64,000 nt of DNA from Solea solea (lineage: Eukaryota; Chordata; Actinopteri; Pleuronectiformes; Soleidae), in contig NC_081143.1 of the NCBI RefSeq assembly GCF_958295425.1, positions 19,878,686 to 19,942,685 on the forward strand. Reading direction: 5' to 3'. How positions within the stretch are numbered: position 1 is the stretch's first letter; every line of letters starts with the position of its first letter. The notes beneath the pieces are model-generated. The model saw only the letters and a list, made by a program, of their open reading frames with translations. It was not told the DNA's origin and ran no database searches. This document shows positions 1 through 15,009 of the stretch, one piece after another. The position numbers and the translations under genes are program-made.

Positions 1-24
1 CTGTTAACCTGCTTCAAAAAATCT

Positions 25-3000
25 TCAGTGTAATAATATGAAACGTTTGGGTGTCAAGAGCACTCTTCCATCTATATTGTAAGCACAGAGAGGGGTTTTG
101 TCATTTAGCTCTGATGGGGTGTGAACAGCCAGATTGTTTGGGAAAAGTTCATAAGATCTCAGGTGTTCAATGTAGTGTGATGTGTGCTCTTGGCAAAGAA
201 AGACAACACTACTGTTAACCAGGAAAACCTGTTCAATTCTACAGTAATTAGGTAGTCCTCCCTCTTGTCCCACAGACAAAAACATTCCTACATCATAATC
301 AATTCCATCAATGCAGACCTTTGATGTGCTGTAAATAACATTGCTTGCTGTTATTTGTTCAATGTAAGTCTTGGCAACATTTGTAAGCATTGATACCAGT
401 ACAGAAGAGACATTTGATGTCTGCTGGTGAGGTTTGAAGAATCCTGAGGCACTGAGATGGTATGCTACCATGTATTGATGCCTGTCTGCAAGTGTTTTTA
501 ACACATTTTTAAAGTTTTGTGTGTCGTGTACAACTCTCTTGAAAAAACGGTGTTTACCCTCAAACCTCATTGTCCACAAGTGTACAAGAGGCCCAAAACG
601 GCGTACAAGGTCAGGATAGTGTTCAATGTAGTGATGCTTAGGGCGGAGTTTGAAATCTGGAAAGGCTTCTTTCAGCATCTCTCTATGATCCTGTATCTTG
701 GACTGTAAATACTGGATGGACTCCTCTGTGAATTCTGAGCTCAGCGATAACTCTACTACCTCTTTTAAGTCCATTAGCACAGTCCATGCTCCATCCTCTT
801 CAGGTACTGCATTCCCAATAATCAAAGGTAGCAGTCTAAGCAATGTGGCATTTTCATGGCCATTACCACCAATGCTTTTCTTTACAGAGAAAGTCTGTGG
901 TATTTTATGAGGTTTGTCAAGCTTGTCTGTGTGCTGGTATGGAAATAAGAGTATTCTCTCATTCAAATATTCAAGGGTGAAGTATTTGCGACGGATCATC
1001 TCTCCGATACACAGGGCGAGCTCTACGGGCACAATGCCCTCAAAAAGATCATGGAGGGCATCAGGTGGAAAGCCAGTGACAGTATGAAAATGCTCGAGAT
1101 GCTGGCTCAGGACACAATCTGCCCGAACACCATTCTGACTATCCCCATGCATTACAGCATTTACATCACTATTATGGCTGTCTTTTGTCCTAAGACTGAA
1201 CTCGCCACTTGCAACTTCATGAGTCTGAAGTTTAGCTTGTGTCGCTGTGCAGAATCTGCAAAAATATTCTGCTCTAAAAGACTTTGAAAAGCCTGCCAAA
1301 TCATGGGCTGCAAGATTGTCAGACACCACACACATGACTGTTCCTTGAACTACCTTACCAATAGACTCAATGAATACCCCATCTTGTTCAAGGGTACGAA
1401 GGTCTCTCAACAAAGGTCCAAGTGCTTTTTCATAGCCAAATGTCTGTACATCAGCCACTTTACATAAAGCTGCAAGCTGAATCACATGCAGGGCTGATCG
1501 ATATTTACTGGGAAGATCAGCAAGCATCCAGTATACTGAACAGATTTTGTGTATTTTGCGTGATGTGCCAAGTGGATTGGCTATTTCCAAATCATCAATG
1601 TACAAAATGATTGTTATCTTCAACTCATCTGAAGACAAGAATGTGTTCTCTTTGAAGTAAAAACCATCTTGGTGGCTTACATAATGACTGTTTTGTGCCA
1701 CTTTTGTTTCTTTAATTTTGTCCAGAATATCTGTATGATTGAAGATGTTTTGTATCATCTTAAGAATGGGAACATGCACTGCTGTGTGTCCTGGCTGTAG
1801 CAGATACTGTACAGGCTTTACCACAGGGTAATTATTTTCAATGAAGGTTTTCCTTCTCTTGGTTGAGGATAACTGCTTCCCCTTAGCTGTGGCACTGACA
1901 ATAACATTACTGTCCATAACAGTACTGACGACCTCATTTATAAGTGTTTCACTGACAGTGATGTCATGACTCTGTAAGACCTTTCTAATGTCATGTTTGA
2001 GTATCGGTTGGGACAAGGAAAATATCTGAGTCAAATGTTCCACTATTTCCTGAGATGCTATGTCAGATACATGAAGAATAGATTGCATCTTTAGGAACAA
2101 TGATGCCAAGTTATGGTTCAACTGGGCTCTTAAAGAGTCTGTGTCACACTGACTGTTTACCTCATCATGATCAAATGTGTCCGCAGACCCTGCACTGTGA
2201 CTTTCAGCAGGTTCCCCAAGACTTTCTGCTGGAACTACAACTGGGGCACTATCATTGTCTGCCAATACAACACATTCACCAAAGTCTGAATCACCACCAT
2301 GTTTTCTACTTTTGTGTGCATTAAACGCTGAGTAGCTATTTGTTCTGTAATTACAGTTCGTGAATGGGCATGCTACCATCTCATGACTTCGTAAATGACT
2401 TCTCAAATGACCAAATAGAATTTCCTCAGAAAAGGGCTGCTTGTAATTACACAAAGGACATGTAAAAAAACTACATGCTCCTTCAGTTGCATCTACTCTA
2501 CATGAATCATTATGTGATCTTGACAGATGAGCTTTCATCGCTTCAAATGATGGAAAAGTACAAATGCAACTGTCATAGAGACATGGCAGGGGGGACACTC
2601 TTGAATATTGGCTATGCAGTACAGTATAGTGCCAAAATAACTGTCCCCGAGTATTTGAAGTTGCAGAACACAACTTGCACTTCCACTCCATTAGGCCAAC
2701 TTCAACCTGCAATTTAAATATTTTAAATGTAAGTCCATTCAGCCCTGTTTTGCACTGTTGGCTATTCAAAAATTTAATTTGTACAAGTTATAATGTGTGT
2801 AAAATTTTGAAACGATTATGCCAACCAGTGGACAACACATCAGTAAATTGATTAAGTCTGTTCTGCTGCAAAAAATCTAAACATTGTGAATAATTCAGGG
2901 CAAAAATGACTATTTCTTTTTATTCAAATTAGTACATTAGTAATATACAAACCTCAGCAATTGGCACCTGTCTGATGATGAAACGCTGACTCTCTGTAGC

Positions 3001-3441
3001 ACTCTTTGTAGTCCGATATCTGTACACAACATGCACAAAGAGATGATTTATTAATGTTCAAAAACTATCTTAAAATAATACATAATGCTACATGAAATTT
3101 AAAAAAGTGAATATATAGATAAAAAAAGTTTCCAAATCCATCGAAAACATTTATTATACGCTAATTATAGTAAAGATGAAAATGTTAAAAGATGAGCAAG
3201 TTAGTTATTAACAAGCAAAGCATCAAAGTTGTGCACTTATAGATCTGTTATTTCTGTTGTTGATGTTTTTGTTTTTAACAAAGTATTAATAAAGGGTTCA
3301 AACTGTGGACCCCACAGTTGAGATACACACATTTAAAGAAATAGCAAAAGAACGACTGTGGAAACACATAAAATAAAACCAACTGTTAATAACACTATTT
3401 CATAATATATCCTACCTGAACTGATTTCGAGATGATCTCAT
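25..3441 (-). CDS. C2H2 zinc-finger protein with transposase-derived domain
   Basis: Coding exons on the minus strand are 3441-3416, 3019-2953 and 2706-25. All junctions have AG/GT signals and are in phase, giving 924 residues. The last exon alone holds 894 codons. Residues about 40-170 carry four C2H2-like fingers (for example CKLC...H, CPLC...H, CPFTNC...H). After a Ser/Asp-rich spacer comes a long domain with the motifs ALHDLFEGIVP and FGPLVHLWTMRFEGKH. I associate this layout with transposase-derived fish proteins, perhaps EnSpm/CACTA (Transposase_21) related, but the family is uncertain. The start chosen is MRSSRNQF in the exon at 3457-3416. An internal Met at 2691 would give 888 residues if the small exons are non-coding. 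There is no stop or frameshift, so the gene is intact. No terminal inverted repeats were recognised. It may be a domesticated gene, binding DNA in the nucleus, or an intact transposon gene. The function is unknown. Confidence 0.6.
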
Positions 3442-3947
3442 AACCACACACTTGAGCCTACGAAGAAGTACAAAAACCAGGCCTGATTAGCATCATGTTG
3501 TTCGTTTCACGCTAGCACACACATACATACACACAGCTCGACAACGTAAACTATTGACTGTGTAACGCGGACACGTATTGAAATAAGTATACTCACAGTA
3601 TGCACGTGCATTACCGGCGAACATCGAAAACAACAACCGGCAGAAACCGGAAAGCAGGGATAACGTTATGCTTTCTGCCTCCGCCAGAAAGTTCAGACTC
3701 AAGGACCTAACTCCCCTGTCCCGGGAAAACATGCATTATGGGAAATGTAGTTCATCTAAGAAACCGTCAGATAACGTTACGCCGTTGTAAAATTAACGTA
3801 TTTGTCACATTCAACAACTTCTAAAGTTACAATTACTTGGATTTGTAAACTATTCACAACAAATAATTACTATTCACATTGTACAAATGTATTCCCAGTT
3901 CCAAATTTAATCGAAATTCAAATTAAAAAAACGTTAGAGGTACTTAC

Positions 3948-4190
3948 CAATCAGGGCTGATGATAAGACGACGCGTAAGAAAACGAGGGCAATAAGACAG
4001 TGGTGGTGGTTTGAAGCGGTGGGATAAAATTGCGCATTGCACACAAATACAAATATATTTGCAAACGAATAAAAACTGTGTTCTACATCAAACCGAGCTG
4101 GCCAAAACTTCCCCGCATCAAAACAAATTCAAGATGGCTGACTCAGCTTTCCTGAGAGAGAGATAAGACCCACCCACCATGACGTCATGA
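3948..4190 (-). promoter_or_regulatory. Candidate non-coding first exon and promoter of the zinc-finger/transposase gene
   Basis: Read on the minus strand, a consensus donor GTAAGT lies at 3947-3942, so a 5' untranslated exon could end at 3948 and splice to the acceptor before 3457. Just upstream is a perfect palindromic cAMP-response element TGACGTCA at 4180-4187 and an AAGATGGC (YY1-like) motif near 4132. This layout suits a TATA-less promoter. The transcription start cannot be fixed from sequence. Confidence 0.4.
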
Positions 4191-4581
4191 AGTCGATGAT
4201 TTGAACTTTTTGAGTGTTCCACACAAATTAGCTATAAAATATTGAGCCCTATTTAATTAAAGTGGCATAAATCTCAACAGAGCTCAACACTTTATAGTTT
4301 GGTCAACTGCATAACGACATTTGACTGTTATGACCTTATTAGTTATGAGCTAGGACAACTGTTTGGGATTACAGTGTAGGTATACACGCCCACATGTATA
4401 TCTCTTATTAATATTATAGCTGATAAACAAAGTCCACAGAGGGGTTGGGGGGGGGGGGCGGGTTCATCCCTGTGTGCCGGTGGCATATGAAACATGAGTG
4501 CCTGTTTAGCAGTGTGAACCGTGGGGGAGAGTCGGGGGGAGGCTGTTTTCTCAAAGCCTCCTTGACCTGTCACTATTGATG

Positions 4582-4628
4582 ATGTGTGTGTGTGTGCGTG
4601 TGTATGTGTATGTGTGTGTGTGTGTGTA
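4582..4628. repeat. Imperfect (TG)n microsatellite
   Basis: TG dinucleotides are interrupted by single CG and TA steps. A CT/CCT-rich tract follows at about 4740-4800. Together they create spurious open frames on both strands. Confidence 0.9.
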
Positions 4629-7600
4629 AGAATCCAGCAGACATCTACAGGGGGACAACCACCCCGAACACCACCCCCCCCACACCCTCCTCTCCTCCCC
4701 TGCTGCTGATATCCTCTCATGCCACCATCACCCCCAAACTCCCTCCCTCCCTCCACACCCCTCTCTCCCTCTCCTCTCCTCTCCTCTCCTCCCCTCTCCT
4801 GGCGCCCCGGTATGAGAGAGAAAGCTGTTGTTAATAAAAAGTTTTCAAAGAATGGGATGAAAAGGGAGGTGAAATTGAGCGGCCCTGGCCATATTATTTC
4901 TTCTCCGTATGGGAGCTGGCCTCTCGCGGTCTCTCCGACGCTCTCGGACCGGGAGGGGGTCGCTGGCTCAGTGACCATTACTGCCCCAGGGCCAAAGCAA
5001 ATGATTTGCCTCTCTGAGGCTTCAAAGGGGAGCAATTACACTTAAGTAACCAAATGAATAGATAGCCCAGCTTGGCAGCAGTTTGGGGGAAACAGTGGAT
5101 GCCTTTGAGGGAAGAGGCACCACACCTCAGGAGTAATATGTAACAGCTCACATCACAGGGAAAAAAGAGAAGAAGAAAATAAACAAGAGAGTATTCTGCC
5201 ACTGATTTCAGGGGGAAAAGGTGCTGAAACATGCCCAAACCAAAATAACAACATCATTTAGAGTGGTTGACCAATCCAGCCCATAGTTTTTAAAGTAATT
5301 GTGGCCTTATAGAAATACACACTCAACCACTGGCCACTTTGGCTGGAACATCATATAAACACATACAATATTACATTGTGGAAGATTTGATAGCATTTAG
5401 ACATTAACATTGTGCATTTAATTCGCACAACAGCTTATTTTGTTGTTTGTTTATCTAAAATAAAGGGTCACCAAAGATTTATCTCTTTGCCACAAAAAAG
5501 GCACCGTTGTTTGTGATGCTTTTGCATTTGTTTTGTCGACTGCGTTGTGATTGCTGTATCCACACACACACGCTCTGAAAAAGAGCAGTTTACATAACAG
5601 CTTGCAAATGAGCTTGAGAAAATGTCGCTGAAACGTGATATAAATCATGCCGATGCTGAATTGATCTGCATGTGCAACACAATGGCGAACATTATTTGCA
5701 ATCTTGAGAGCCATGAATTGCAGTTCTGTGAGTGGCACACACATAAAGTCAGCCTCTCCGCACTGATAAAAGACTTGAAAAAGGCCCTATTGAGTGAAGT
5801 GGAGACTGGGAGTTTGGTAGGGGAGCTCACCTGTGGAGAGGAGTCTATAGCTGCATAGAAGGCCCAACAGCTGCCAGGGTTGTAAGTCTAGGCACCTAGC
5901 GGAGCTGCAGAATGGGAAATGCAAGGCGCTCTTTCAGTGCACTGCCACTTAGTAACAGAAGGCATGTGCCAAACTTGCAGAATGAGAATGAAAACTCCCC
6001 CATCGGAGTTCACTAAATATCAGCAGTGACTCTTTTTTATCCCCTCCCCTCTTGTGCCCCCTCCTCTCTGTCTCCTTTCTCCCTCTCCTTTAGTCTATTA
6101 TAATTCCTCCATAATAGAACAATGGTTGACTGAAAGACCCCCAAACCACAGAGATATACCAACAATCGGCAGGGAGAAGGAAAAAGGGGGGACTCGGCTG
6201 AAGTGTGGAAGCCATCAATTACTGAAGGCCTAAAGTTAACATCCCAGCAGGGTACGTGCATTAGAATGCAGATATGGGCAGGCTATGGGCAGCAGATGCC
6301 TAGCGGAGCGGTCAAAAGAGCACCATCGAGCTCCTGAGAGGACATATGCAATGTGGGAGACTCTCGCCTCTGCTGCCTTGCCTTGGAAGCTGCAGAAGAA
6401 TAGAAAATTAACTTGAGTGATGATTGTAGTAGCGGCTCAAAAGGGCCATTGTGTGGAACTAACTGGAATTATGGGTTGGAAATGTGACAAACAACTGACA
6501 TGTCACATAATGGATGCCAACACTCGTGGCTGCGGTGCAGTCTCAATAAATCTCACAGATCCGCAGTGAGATTGCCTTGGATATGGGGTTTGCCACTGCA
6601 ACAAGTGGCTCGATCGACTCCATTTGGTGTGAAAATGCACTGTGATTCCTCCACATGCACTGGCCCTAACAGGATTTTCCCCTCTCACCACATCTCCCTA
6701 TTCTGGCCGCTCAGCAAGACTCAGCCCTCTGGGCTTCCTTGCGCTGCTAATTTACACTATAGCCTGCAGGCTACCTTCACAGTCAGAACACTGCAATTGT
6801 ATTTTCAGGCTCATTAAGCAATGGCACAAAAAAGGGGAGCTCTTACCCCCCATGTACTTTCCCGTCCACACTGTGTTCAGTGGGAGAGAAAGGCGAGCAC
6901 ACAAGAGATAAAAGGTAGGATAATGAAATGGAGCAAAGTGCTAAATTACAGTTTTGAGGCTCTATCAGGTTGTCTGTGTTTACTACATCAGTTTGTTTGG
7001 GAGCCGGTGTAGGAGGAGGTGGAGAGCCAGCGCAGTCCATGCACTCAATCTTCTGAGAACCAATCCGGCTGCTCAGTAGCAGCCCTATTCAGAATCAACC
7101 CATGCTTGTTTATCTGAAAGAGACCCCGCTTTTTTAACTTCCCACCCTCTCCATTGTTCAGCCTCACATGGGGAGGACTTTGAAATTGTAATCTCAGGAC
7201 ATTCAAACACTCACATTTGTTCTGACCTTTGATGCATGCAATAACATTATTACTCTGAGACAAGCATTGCCAGCTTGGATCTACAGTGCTTTTCCCCACT
7301 TGAAGCAGATGTATATGATGAGTTGTGTGACTAAACAAGGGCTGAGGCTTTTTGGACGCCTAGTACTTGTTGTCATAAAAATAATTACAGGAAGTTGGGC
7401 ATCTGGCAAGTTTAAACTACACGTGTAAAAGAAATCCAAGAGTCCTGTAACAAATAATATAAATTTATTGAATCTTTCAGTGTGAAATTTTATGAAAGGG
7501 TTTGTAAGAAGTGGTTCGTAGCTGGAACTGATTCTTGAACGAAAACAATACTTAATGCAAAACATAATAAGATGCAGATTTTGCCTTGTAATTAATGTGC

Positions 7601-8297
7601 ATCATGTGGAAATAGTTGTTCACGTTATTATGATGACAGAATGTTGAATTTCCAAATTCAAGTCACATATTGTCAGATTTGACTATAGTTTATTTACTGT
7701 AAACTGTTACCGCCTGCATTCAACCTTCTATCCCAGTGATAGTCTCATTCAATTTGATGAATAAATCCAATGAAAGCAACATCGATTACAACCAATGTTG
7801 TCTCTTTTCTCTCTTGTACTTTAAATACCAGCAGCTGATATATTTTTATGATGTGAAAAAGAAAAGATTTCATATAATGTGTACCAAATTGCTGTAATTT
7901 ATCCGGTGGGGATTTGAAGCCAGCAGTAAAAGGGAAAATTTATACTGCTGCTTTTTATTTTTTTCTCAAATACACTGTATCACTGCTTTGGCTGCTAAGA
8001 GTGCATGAGATTGTGGGGACATTCTTTGGCTTGTGATTGAGACCACAGAGTAGCCACACAAAGTTCCTCATCTCCAGCCCTCAACCTAACTCGCCCACTC
8101 GCATTGTCTCTAGACTTTCCTCAAGAATGTGGATTTCTATGGCTGACGGTGAGCCAGACAGAATTGCTGATTGCATTGTCACCTCTTGTGGTTTCTCCTC
8201 CGAACAATTGCTATTGGCAGCTGAGATCAGTAAGGAACCCTCTCAACGAAAACATCTGTGTTTTGAAGATGCTGGAGAGGGTAATGGTGTCAAAGAT

Positions 8298-8304
<7 letters not shown>

Positions 8305-8328
<24 letters not shown>
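8305..8328 (+). repeat. Poly(A) run of 24 bases
   Basis: An uninterrupted A run. The DNA before it does not resemble a gene or a retrocopy that I can identify, so a retroposed tail is possible but not supported. Confidence 0.85.
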
Positions 8329-11300
8329 CAAAAGTAGCCACCAACATGTGAGAGCTTATTGATTTCAGCTTGAGTTTGAAATGCAAATTTCCGCACCACA
8401 GACAAATGAAATAAAAACCTTGCTGTGTTTGGGTTTTCAGTCAAAAACAGCAGCTATAATGCCGCAGGGCACTTCATCCTGTGATTGCTTTTTTACAGCT
8501 CCAAAAAAGAAGCCATGATGAAGGCAAATTGCTTCATTCGCTTCAGCGTGGCAGAAATATTTCCCTCATTACCCAGTATTCAAACACAGAGCACTCTGAT
8601 GCCACAAGAGGAAGTGGTTTTGGCAGAAAATGTCAAACCAGCATTTAAGTGCAGAATTGAAGTCAGTCTGATGTGGACTGGATCAACTTGTTAAGTCAAA
8701 TGAAAGGTCAAAGACATTTTTCCACAGCGCTTAGTAACCCAAACTACCGCTATTTAAACTGCTGTTAATTGGAGAGGGCAGCGCTGGATACCTCGTGTGA
8801 TGAAGGAGAACAAATCAAGGTGTTCACAAAAAAAAAGGAAATTATAGTTAGAGTCAAAATAGGAACAAACGTCCTTTACACTCAAACCATTGTCAAGTGA
8901 GTTTACACAGGATCCCGTGTCACCTGGCGTCATCCCTGTGCTGCAATACAGCGAGTGATTGCTACTAAAACAAGATGGCAATAAACAGGTTGAAGTGTGA
9001 CTGAAACACAAGTTTCAGAAGGGAATTCTACACAAGAAACCTGGTTGTTCAGCAGTTTGACACGGTCTTCTCCCCACTCGCCCCCTCCCTCAGTAAGGTC
9101 AGTAATAGTTTTGCTAGTCAGAACCCACTGCAAATAATGCTACATCCTTTCTGTTCACAAAGACTAAGCACAGGCAGAAAAATAAAAGCAAAACACAACA
9201 TTTCTGAGCTGATGACGTGAGAGCGGAGTGACAGGGACATGTGAGGTTGTTGTTGAGTATAGTGCGCTCACTTGTCCCTATCTTCCCTGCACTCATGTCA
9301 TGTCAGCAACGTGTCCATCTCGCCGAGGCCTGTAGCTGCAGGTCTTTGTGCCACTGTCGACACATCTCACAGGGATTGGGTTCCACACTTCTCTCACTCT
9401 CCTAAATGACGTGTTTGTTTGTCAGAGGTCCTCGGTACAATTCACACATTGTTGATGGGAGGGCGGACATCAGCTCGTCCCAAATGCCCACTATGAGTCT
9501 GCCTTCAGCGAGTGAAAAGAGAAGCCTTAAATCATTAAAACTCTAACTAAACTCTTTCACGCTAAAATTAGCAGTTTTACCCAGGCAAGTATATTTAAAC
9601 CCAGATAGAAGCCTCTACAAAAGTTCAATTCCCATTTCCAGGAGTTGGTCTGCCATGTGGTGTTTTGTTTTTCACCCTTTTGTCACCCATGCATGAATCG
9701 TGACGTCAACAACAACTCCATAGCTCTCATCGATAATGGGAACGGTCAGTCTTTCAATCAAATTTTCAGTCAAATTTTTATACCAAGTACCACCGGAGAA
9801 AATATTGAGATCTTGAAGTAACACCATTGTTAAAATACAGTGCCGCACATAGAGCAAACTCAGCCATACAGACTTTTCACAGGAGGCACATTTATTAATT
9901 TTTACAATATTAGATTTAGAGTATTCTTCCTTACATATATTTCAAACACTGGTATAGTGAACTTATATTAAGATGGAGCGAGAGATAAGTTGACTGTAAT
10001 TATTATTGTTTAATTTATTAGTGTGTTATTTCTTTAATTTTCTACGCACAAAATACATGCCCTTGGAATACACAGTACAATGATGATGAAGTACCACCAG
10101 AGAAAGTTGCACGTACCACAGTTTGAGAACCATGGATTTAGATGATCTGACTGAGTAAATGAACTCTATTGTGCGCTGTGCCCGGTTTTTAAAAAGTAAG
10201 ATTTGCAACAAAAGTGAATGCTAATGGATATGCTAACACCTATGCTAGTGCACGTTGTTGCATTGTGTCGGAAACATCGTATCTCTAGAAATAGAGGGGA
10301 CAAAGAAGAAATGATTGTATTTACCTGGGTCTTCCCACTCACGCTGCTCGAAGGTGAAGCTGATAAAACCCACATGTGTTGTACAGAGTCATTTGACCCG
10401 GGAATGAATGCCAATCAAACACATTCTCACTGGAGAAAAAATTTAAAGCTGGGATTAAACTGTTTTTTTGACCAGTGGGAATGTGATATAAAAAAAAAAG
10501 CCATCTTTTATGCCCATTTCCCACTGGCAATGGACCTAGATGTAACAAATGTGTGACATGTGAGCCACCTTATCGGGGCTAAACGTCACTTCCAGAAACA
10601 GTTGTTCCCAGTGACATGTGCGTACATGCGTGGCTGTAACTGAACTGCAGTCCCAGCTTGCCCTCGCGGAGGCTCACGATGGCCACAAAAGAAGCATCCT
10701 CCAGCCAAAGCCGTGACAGAGGAGACTGCAGTGTTTTAGTCACGGACAAGAAGCACACTGATGAGCTAACTAAAGCCATACTCTATCGTCTTCCCTTGAT
10801 ATCAGTAACTCTCCTGTTTGTCCCCATCCGGCTGTGTTTAATCACACTAGTCACGTTACAATCTGTTCATTCATGGGAATAAGAAAAAAACACAATAATG
10901 CATGAATAATTTAACATACAGCCCCTTTAAATCCATGTGAAGGTGTTTTTCTCACATGGCTTGTCGCGCGGCCACTCAGCCCATGCTCTTCATGAACTAT
11001 CTAAGTGGTTTCACTGATGCATGAGTACACTGGCCCCGCACATGCATGTGAAAAAGTTTTCATTTCTGGTGCTAGCTGAGGGGAATGTACTTCCCAGCAT
11101 GCTCACTCCGACCTTGAAGGACAGATCTGCTTTCAAACTCAGTAACACCTTCTGACATAGTTCACTCGCCTGCATGCTGTTACAGAAATGTCTTTTGGGG
11201 TAGGGGAGAGGGGCCTGGGGCTAAGTAGGTTGGACAAAACACCAGAAGAGGAGAGGTAACTGTACTTGTGTAGATTTATCTGTGGGTGAACCTGTATCAG

Positions 11301-13130
11301 ATGAACGTCTGTATGAGTCTGTGCACTCTACAGCACCGACTCAGGACTGTCATCCACCCCCGCCTTTTTTGTTTTTGCACAACACCATGGAGATGAGATG
11401 GAGAGAAGGGGGTACACGATCGCTGGGATTTAAACCCAAACCAGCTGGGTGACGAGAGGCCCCTGCTGCGTGAGGGCCAGCTTTGCAGGATAGGAAATGA
11501 AGGAGTGGGCTCAACATCAGGATTTACTCAAGCTGAATCATCAAGCAAACATTGTGCCTCTTGATGAGATATAAATTGGTCTTTACACCTGAGGCTTTTC
11601 AAGAAACCAACCATCAGTGTTCCCATAAACAAAATAATCAGTCAAACAATCACTTGTTTCTGTTGTTTGACGGGAAAATAACAGCTGCTTTAAGTGTTTC
11701 ACTTTTGTGATTGTCATTTGCTGCGAGATAAGCCTGTAAACAAAACTGTGGTTACTGTACCAGGCGAGTCTAATAAGTTAATTATTCATCGTCCCATCCA
11801 GTTAAGCAATGGAAGCATTAAGGGAGGCTAGTTAAGTCATTTGGTGGCATGAAAGTGGATTTTAGGTTCTTGGACTGACCACTGCACTGTGTTGATGTGA
11901 CGGACTTTCAGTGGAGGCTTGTGTTGGGTTGTTCCGATGAAGTGCATGAAGCCGCACTGCTGACATTTCACCGCAGACATTTCCAATGTTCTTTTAAATT
12001 ATCTTTTTTTATTCAACGTTTCAGTTAGAGACAGGAGAACAGAGGAAAGAAAAAGAACATCACAGTTCATACAAATGTGTGGTCACACCTGTCCCCCCAT
12101 GAATTAAAAGAAACAATAAACTCCAAGAATATCCAAGAACAATTGTGTTTTAAGATTTATCTCCGATTGTCTCTTGGACAGAAATAATATGACAAATAAA
12201 ACTAATTCAGTTAATTAATTCACTCAATTAATGACATTTTACTTTTCTTTTCATTTCTACTTTATACTTACCTTTATGTACTATTTACATACTTAAACAT
12301 TTAGCCTGACATCTGTAACAGTACACACAATTGACATGTTCATGACCATTCATGTAATAAATAATTTAATAATGACCTTTGCTGTGAAAACATTTGGCTC
12401 AGAAATTCACTAAAAAATGCTGTGTTACTACTTGAAAATCATAACTAATGGTCTTGGAAGTTGGTTGTAATAGGAGATGTGTTGTTAAATATTGATTACT
12501 GCTCATAATGACTTCACTCATTCCACAAATGAATTCACTCAGATGTATTCACCTCACATGGATTCTTTTATTTCTCCTGATCCTGATGATCGTGTGTAGA
12601 AGTTGCCCCTTTCTTTTTATGTCATGCAGTGAAGTGCAGACTGACTGTCGTGCGCGTCAGACTAGACGTGAAACAGTTAACTGTCAGCAGCTCCGCGCAG
12701 TGGACTATGAAATATCTGGAGGACAATTGGTTAAGTGGAGTTAACCGTTGCCTTTTCTCCCTGAGGTATCTTCCTTTTTGATCCCGCCGAGCCTGGCGCC
12801 TTGCAAAACACAACTTGTCTGGCGTATTAAATAGTATGACCTGGAGAAAGAAAAACGCCTGTTGCTTCTCAACTGAGGCCATTGTGGAGCGAGAAGAGCT
12901 CATGACAGGCCTTAAATTGCCATAATGCTGTGTGACCAACAGTCATACCTAATCAGTTTCTATCCTTCAACCCCCGCACCTTTTTTTTTTTACCCCCATT
13001 CTTCTTTAATTTCATTTTCACATTAATTAACTTTTATTTCCCTCTCTGTAAAACATGTTTTTTTAAAAAAAATAATCCCTAGTGTTGTTTTATTACCTGT
13101 CTCTGTCTCCTCTTTTTCTCTCTCTCTTCC

Positions 13131-13630
13131 CTCTTTGATGAAGGTATCACTTTGATACTGACTCTTTAGTCTCTTTAGTTCCTGCTCAGCTTTACAGTTT
13201 GTGAATAATTCAGGGAACAGAAGCTCAGGGATGGAGTGGCCGGCTAATGGATGTAAATGGTCAAGAGATTCCTCCCCACTGCTTAATTGCGCTACAATTG
13301 GTCTAAGCTACTTTGTGAGAGCCATCAATAGACCCGCGCCGCATGGGGTCTGTATGATTAACTTCTCCTTCCTTTCAAAGGCCTCTTGATGTTCCTCTGT
13401 GAGGCAGAGGGCCAATCAAAACCGCACTCGTAGACGTCACGGGGCCAAACTGACGAGCTGATTGGTGCGAGCAAAGAGGGGGGAATATCCTCTGTCCTTT
13501 TATAGACGACCCCCGTCCGGCGCGTCAAAGCTACTGGGCACAGCTGACAGCTCGCAGAGGCGCACACACCTACTGGACACTGTACACCTCAGCAACACCA
13601 CATTCTCCTGACCGGGCCGCACGGAGGTGC
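13131..13630 (+). promoter_or_regulatory. msx proximal promoter and 5' UTR
   Basis: Upstream of the msx start are a TATA-like TTTATAG at 13498-13504, a CCAAT box at 13412-13416, an inverted CCAAT (ATTGG) at 13461-13465 and a CRE half-site ACGTCA at 13434-13439. Two TCF/LEF-type sites are visible: CTTTGATG at 13133-13140 and the palindrome CCTTTCAAAGG at 13371-13381. Transcription would start roughly 25-35 bases past the TATA element, near 13530. Wnt input to Msx genes is known in vertebrates. That these particular sites act is inference. Confidence 0.55.
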
Positions 13631-14954
<1,324 letters not shown>

Positions 14955-14969
14955 TATCCTCGTGTGTGC

Positions 14970-14971
<2 letters not shown>

Positions 14972-15006
<35 letters not shown>
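14972..15006. repeat. (TG)n microsatellite in msx 3' UTR
   Basis: A TG run begins 18 bases after the msx stop codon, inside the predicted 3' untranslated region. Confidence 0.95.

Positions 15007-15009
<3 letters not shown>

Larger units (their letters stand above)
4191..13130. other. Gene-poor interval upstream of the msx gene; likely regulatory
   Basis: No convincing coding exon was found in about 9 kb. Open frames here are short, lack family features and are not flanked by a consistent splice pattern. The stretch contains a (TG)n tract at 4582-4628, a 24-base A run at 8305-8328, CT-rich runs near 4740-4800 and 6040-6090, and several blocks of mixed composition (about 4830-5060, 5600-7000 and 8500-9300) that look more complex than neighbouring AT-rich DNA. 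Large gene-free flanks are usual for developmental homeobox genes, so these blocks are candidate enhancers. Conservation was not tested. Confidence 0.5.

Noticed and set aside
3493..3732. Minus-strand open frame of 79 codons beginning MFSRDRG
   Set aside because: It overlaps the likely 5' region of the zinc-finger gene, has no family features, and does not join the next exon in a way better than the chosen model.
4343..5045. Long overlapping open frames on both strands
   Set aside because: They are created by TG and CT simple repeats, and the peptides are low complexity (runs of TH, GG, SP).
8037..8337. Retroposed gene ending in the A run at 8305
   Set aside because: The sequence before the run shows no recognisable coding segment and no clear target-site duplication was seen.
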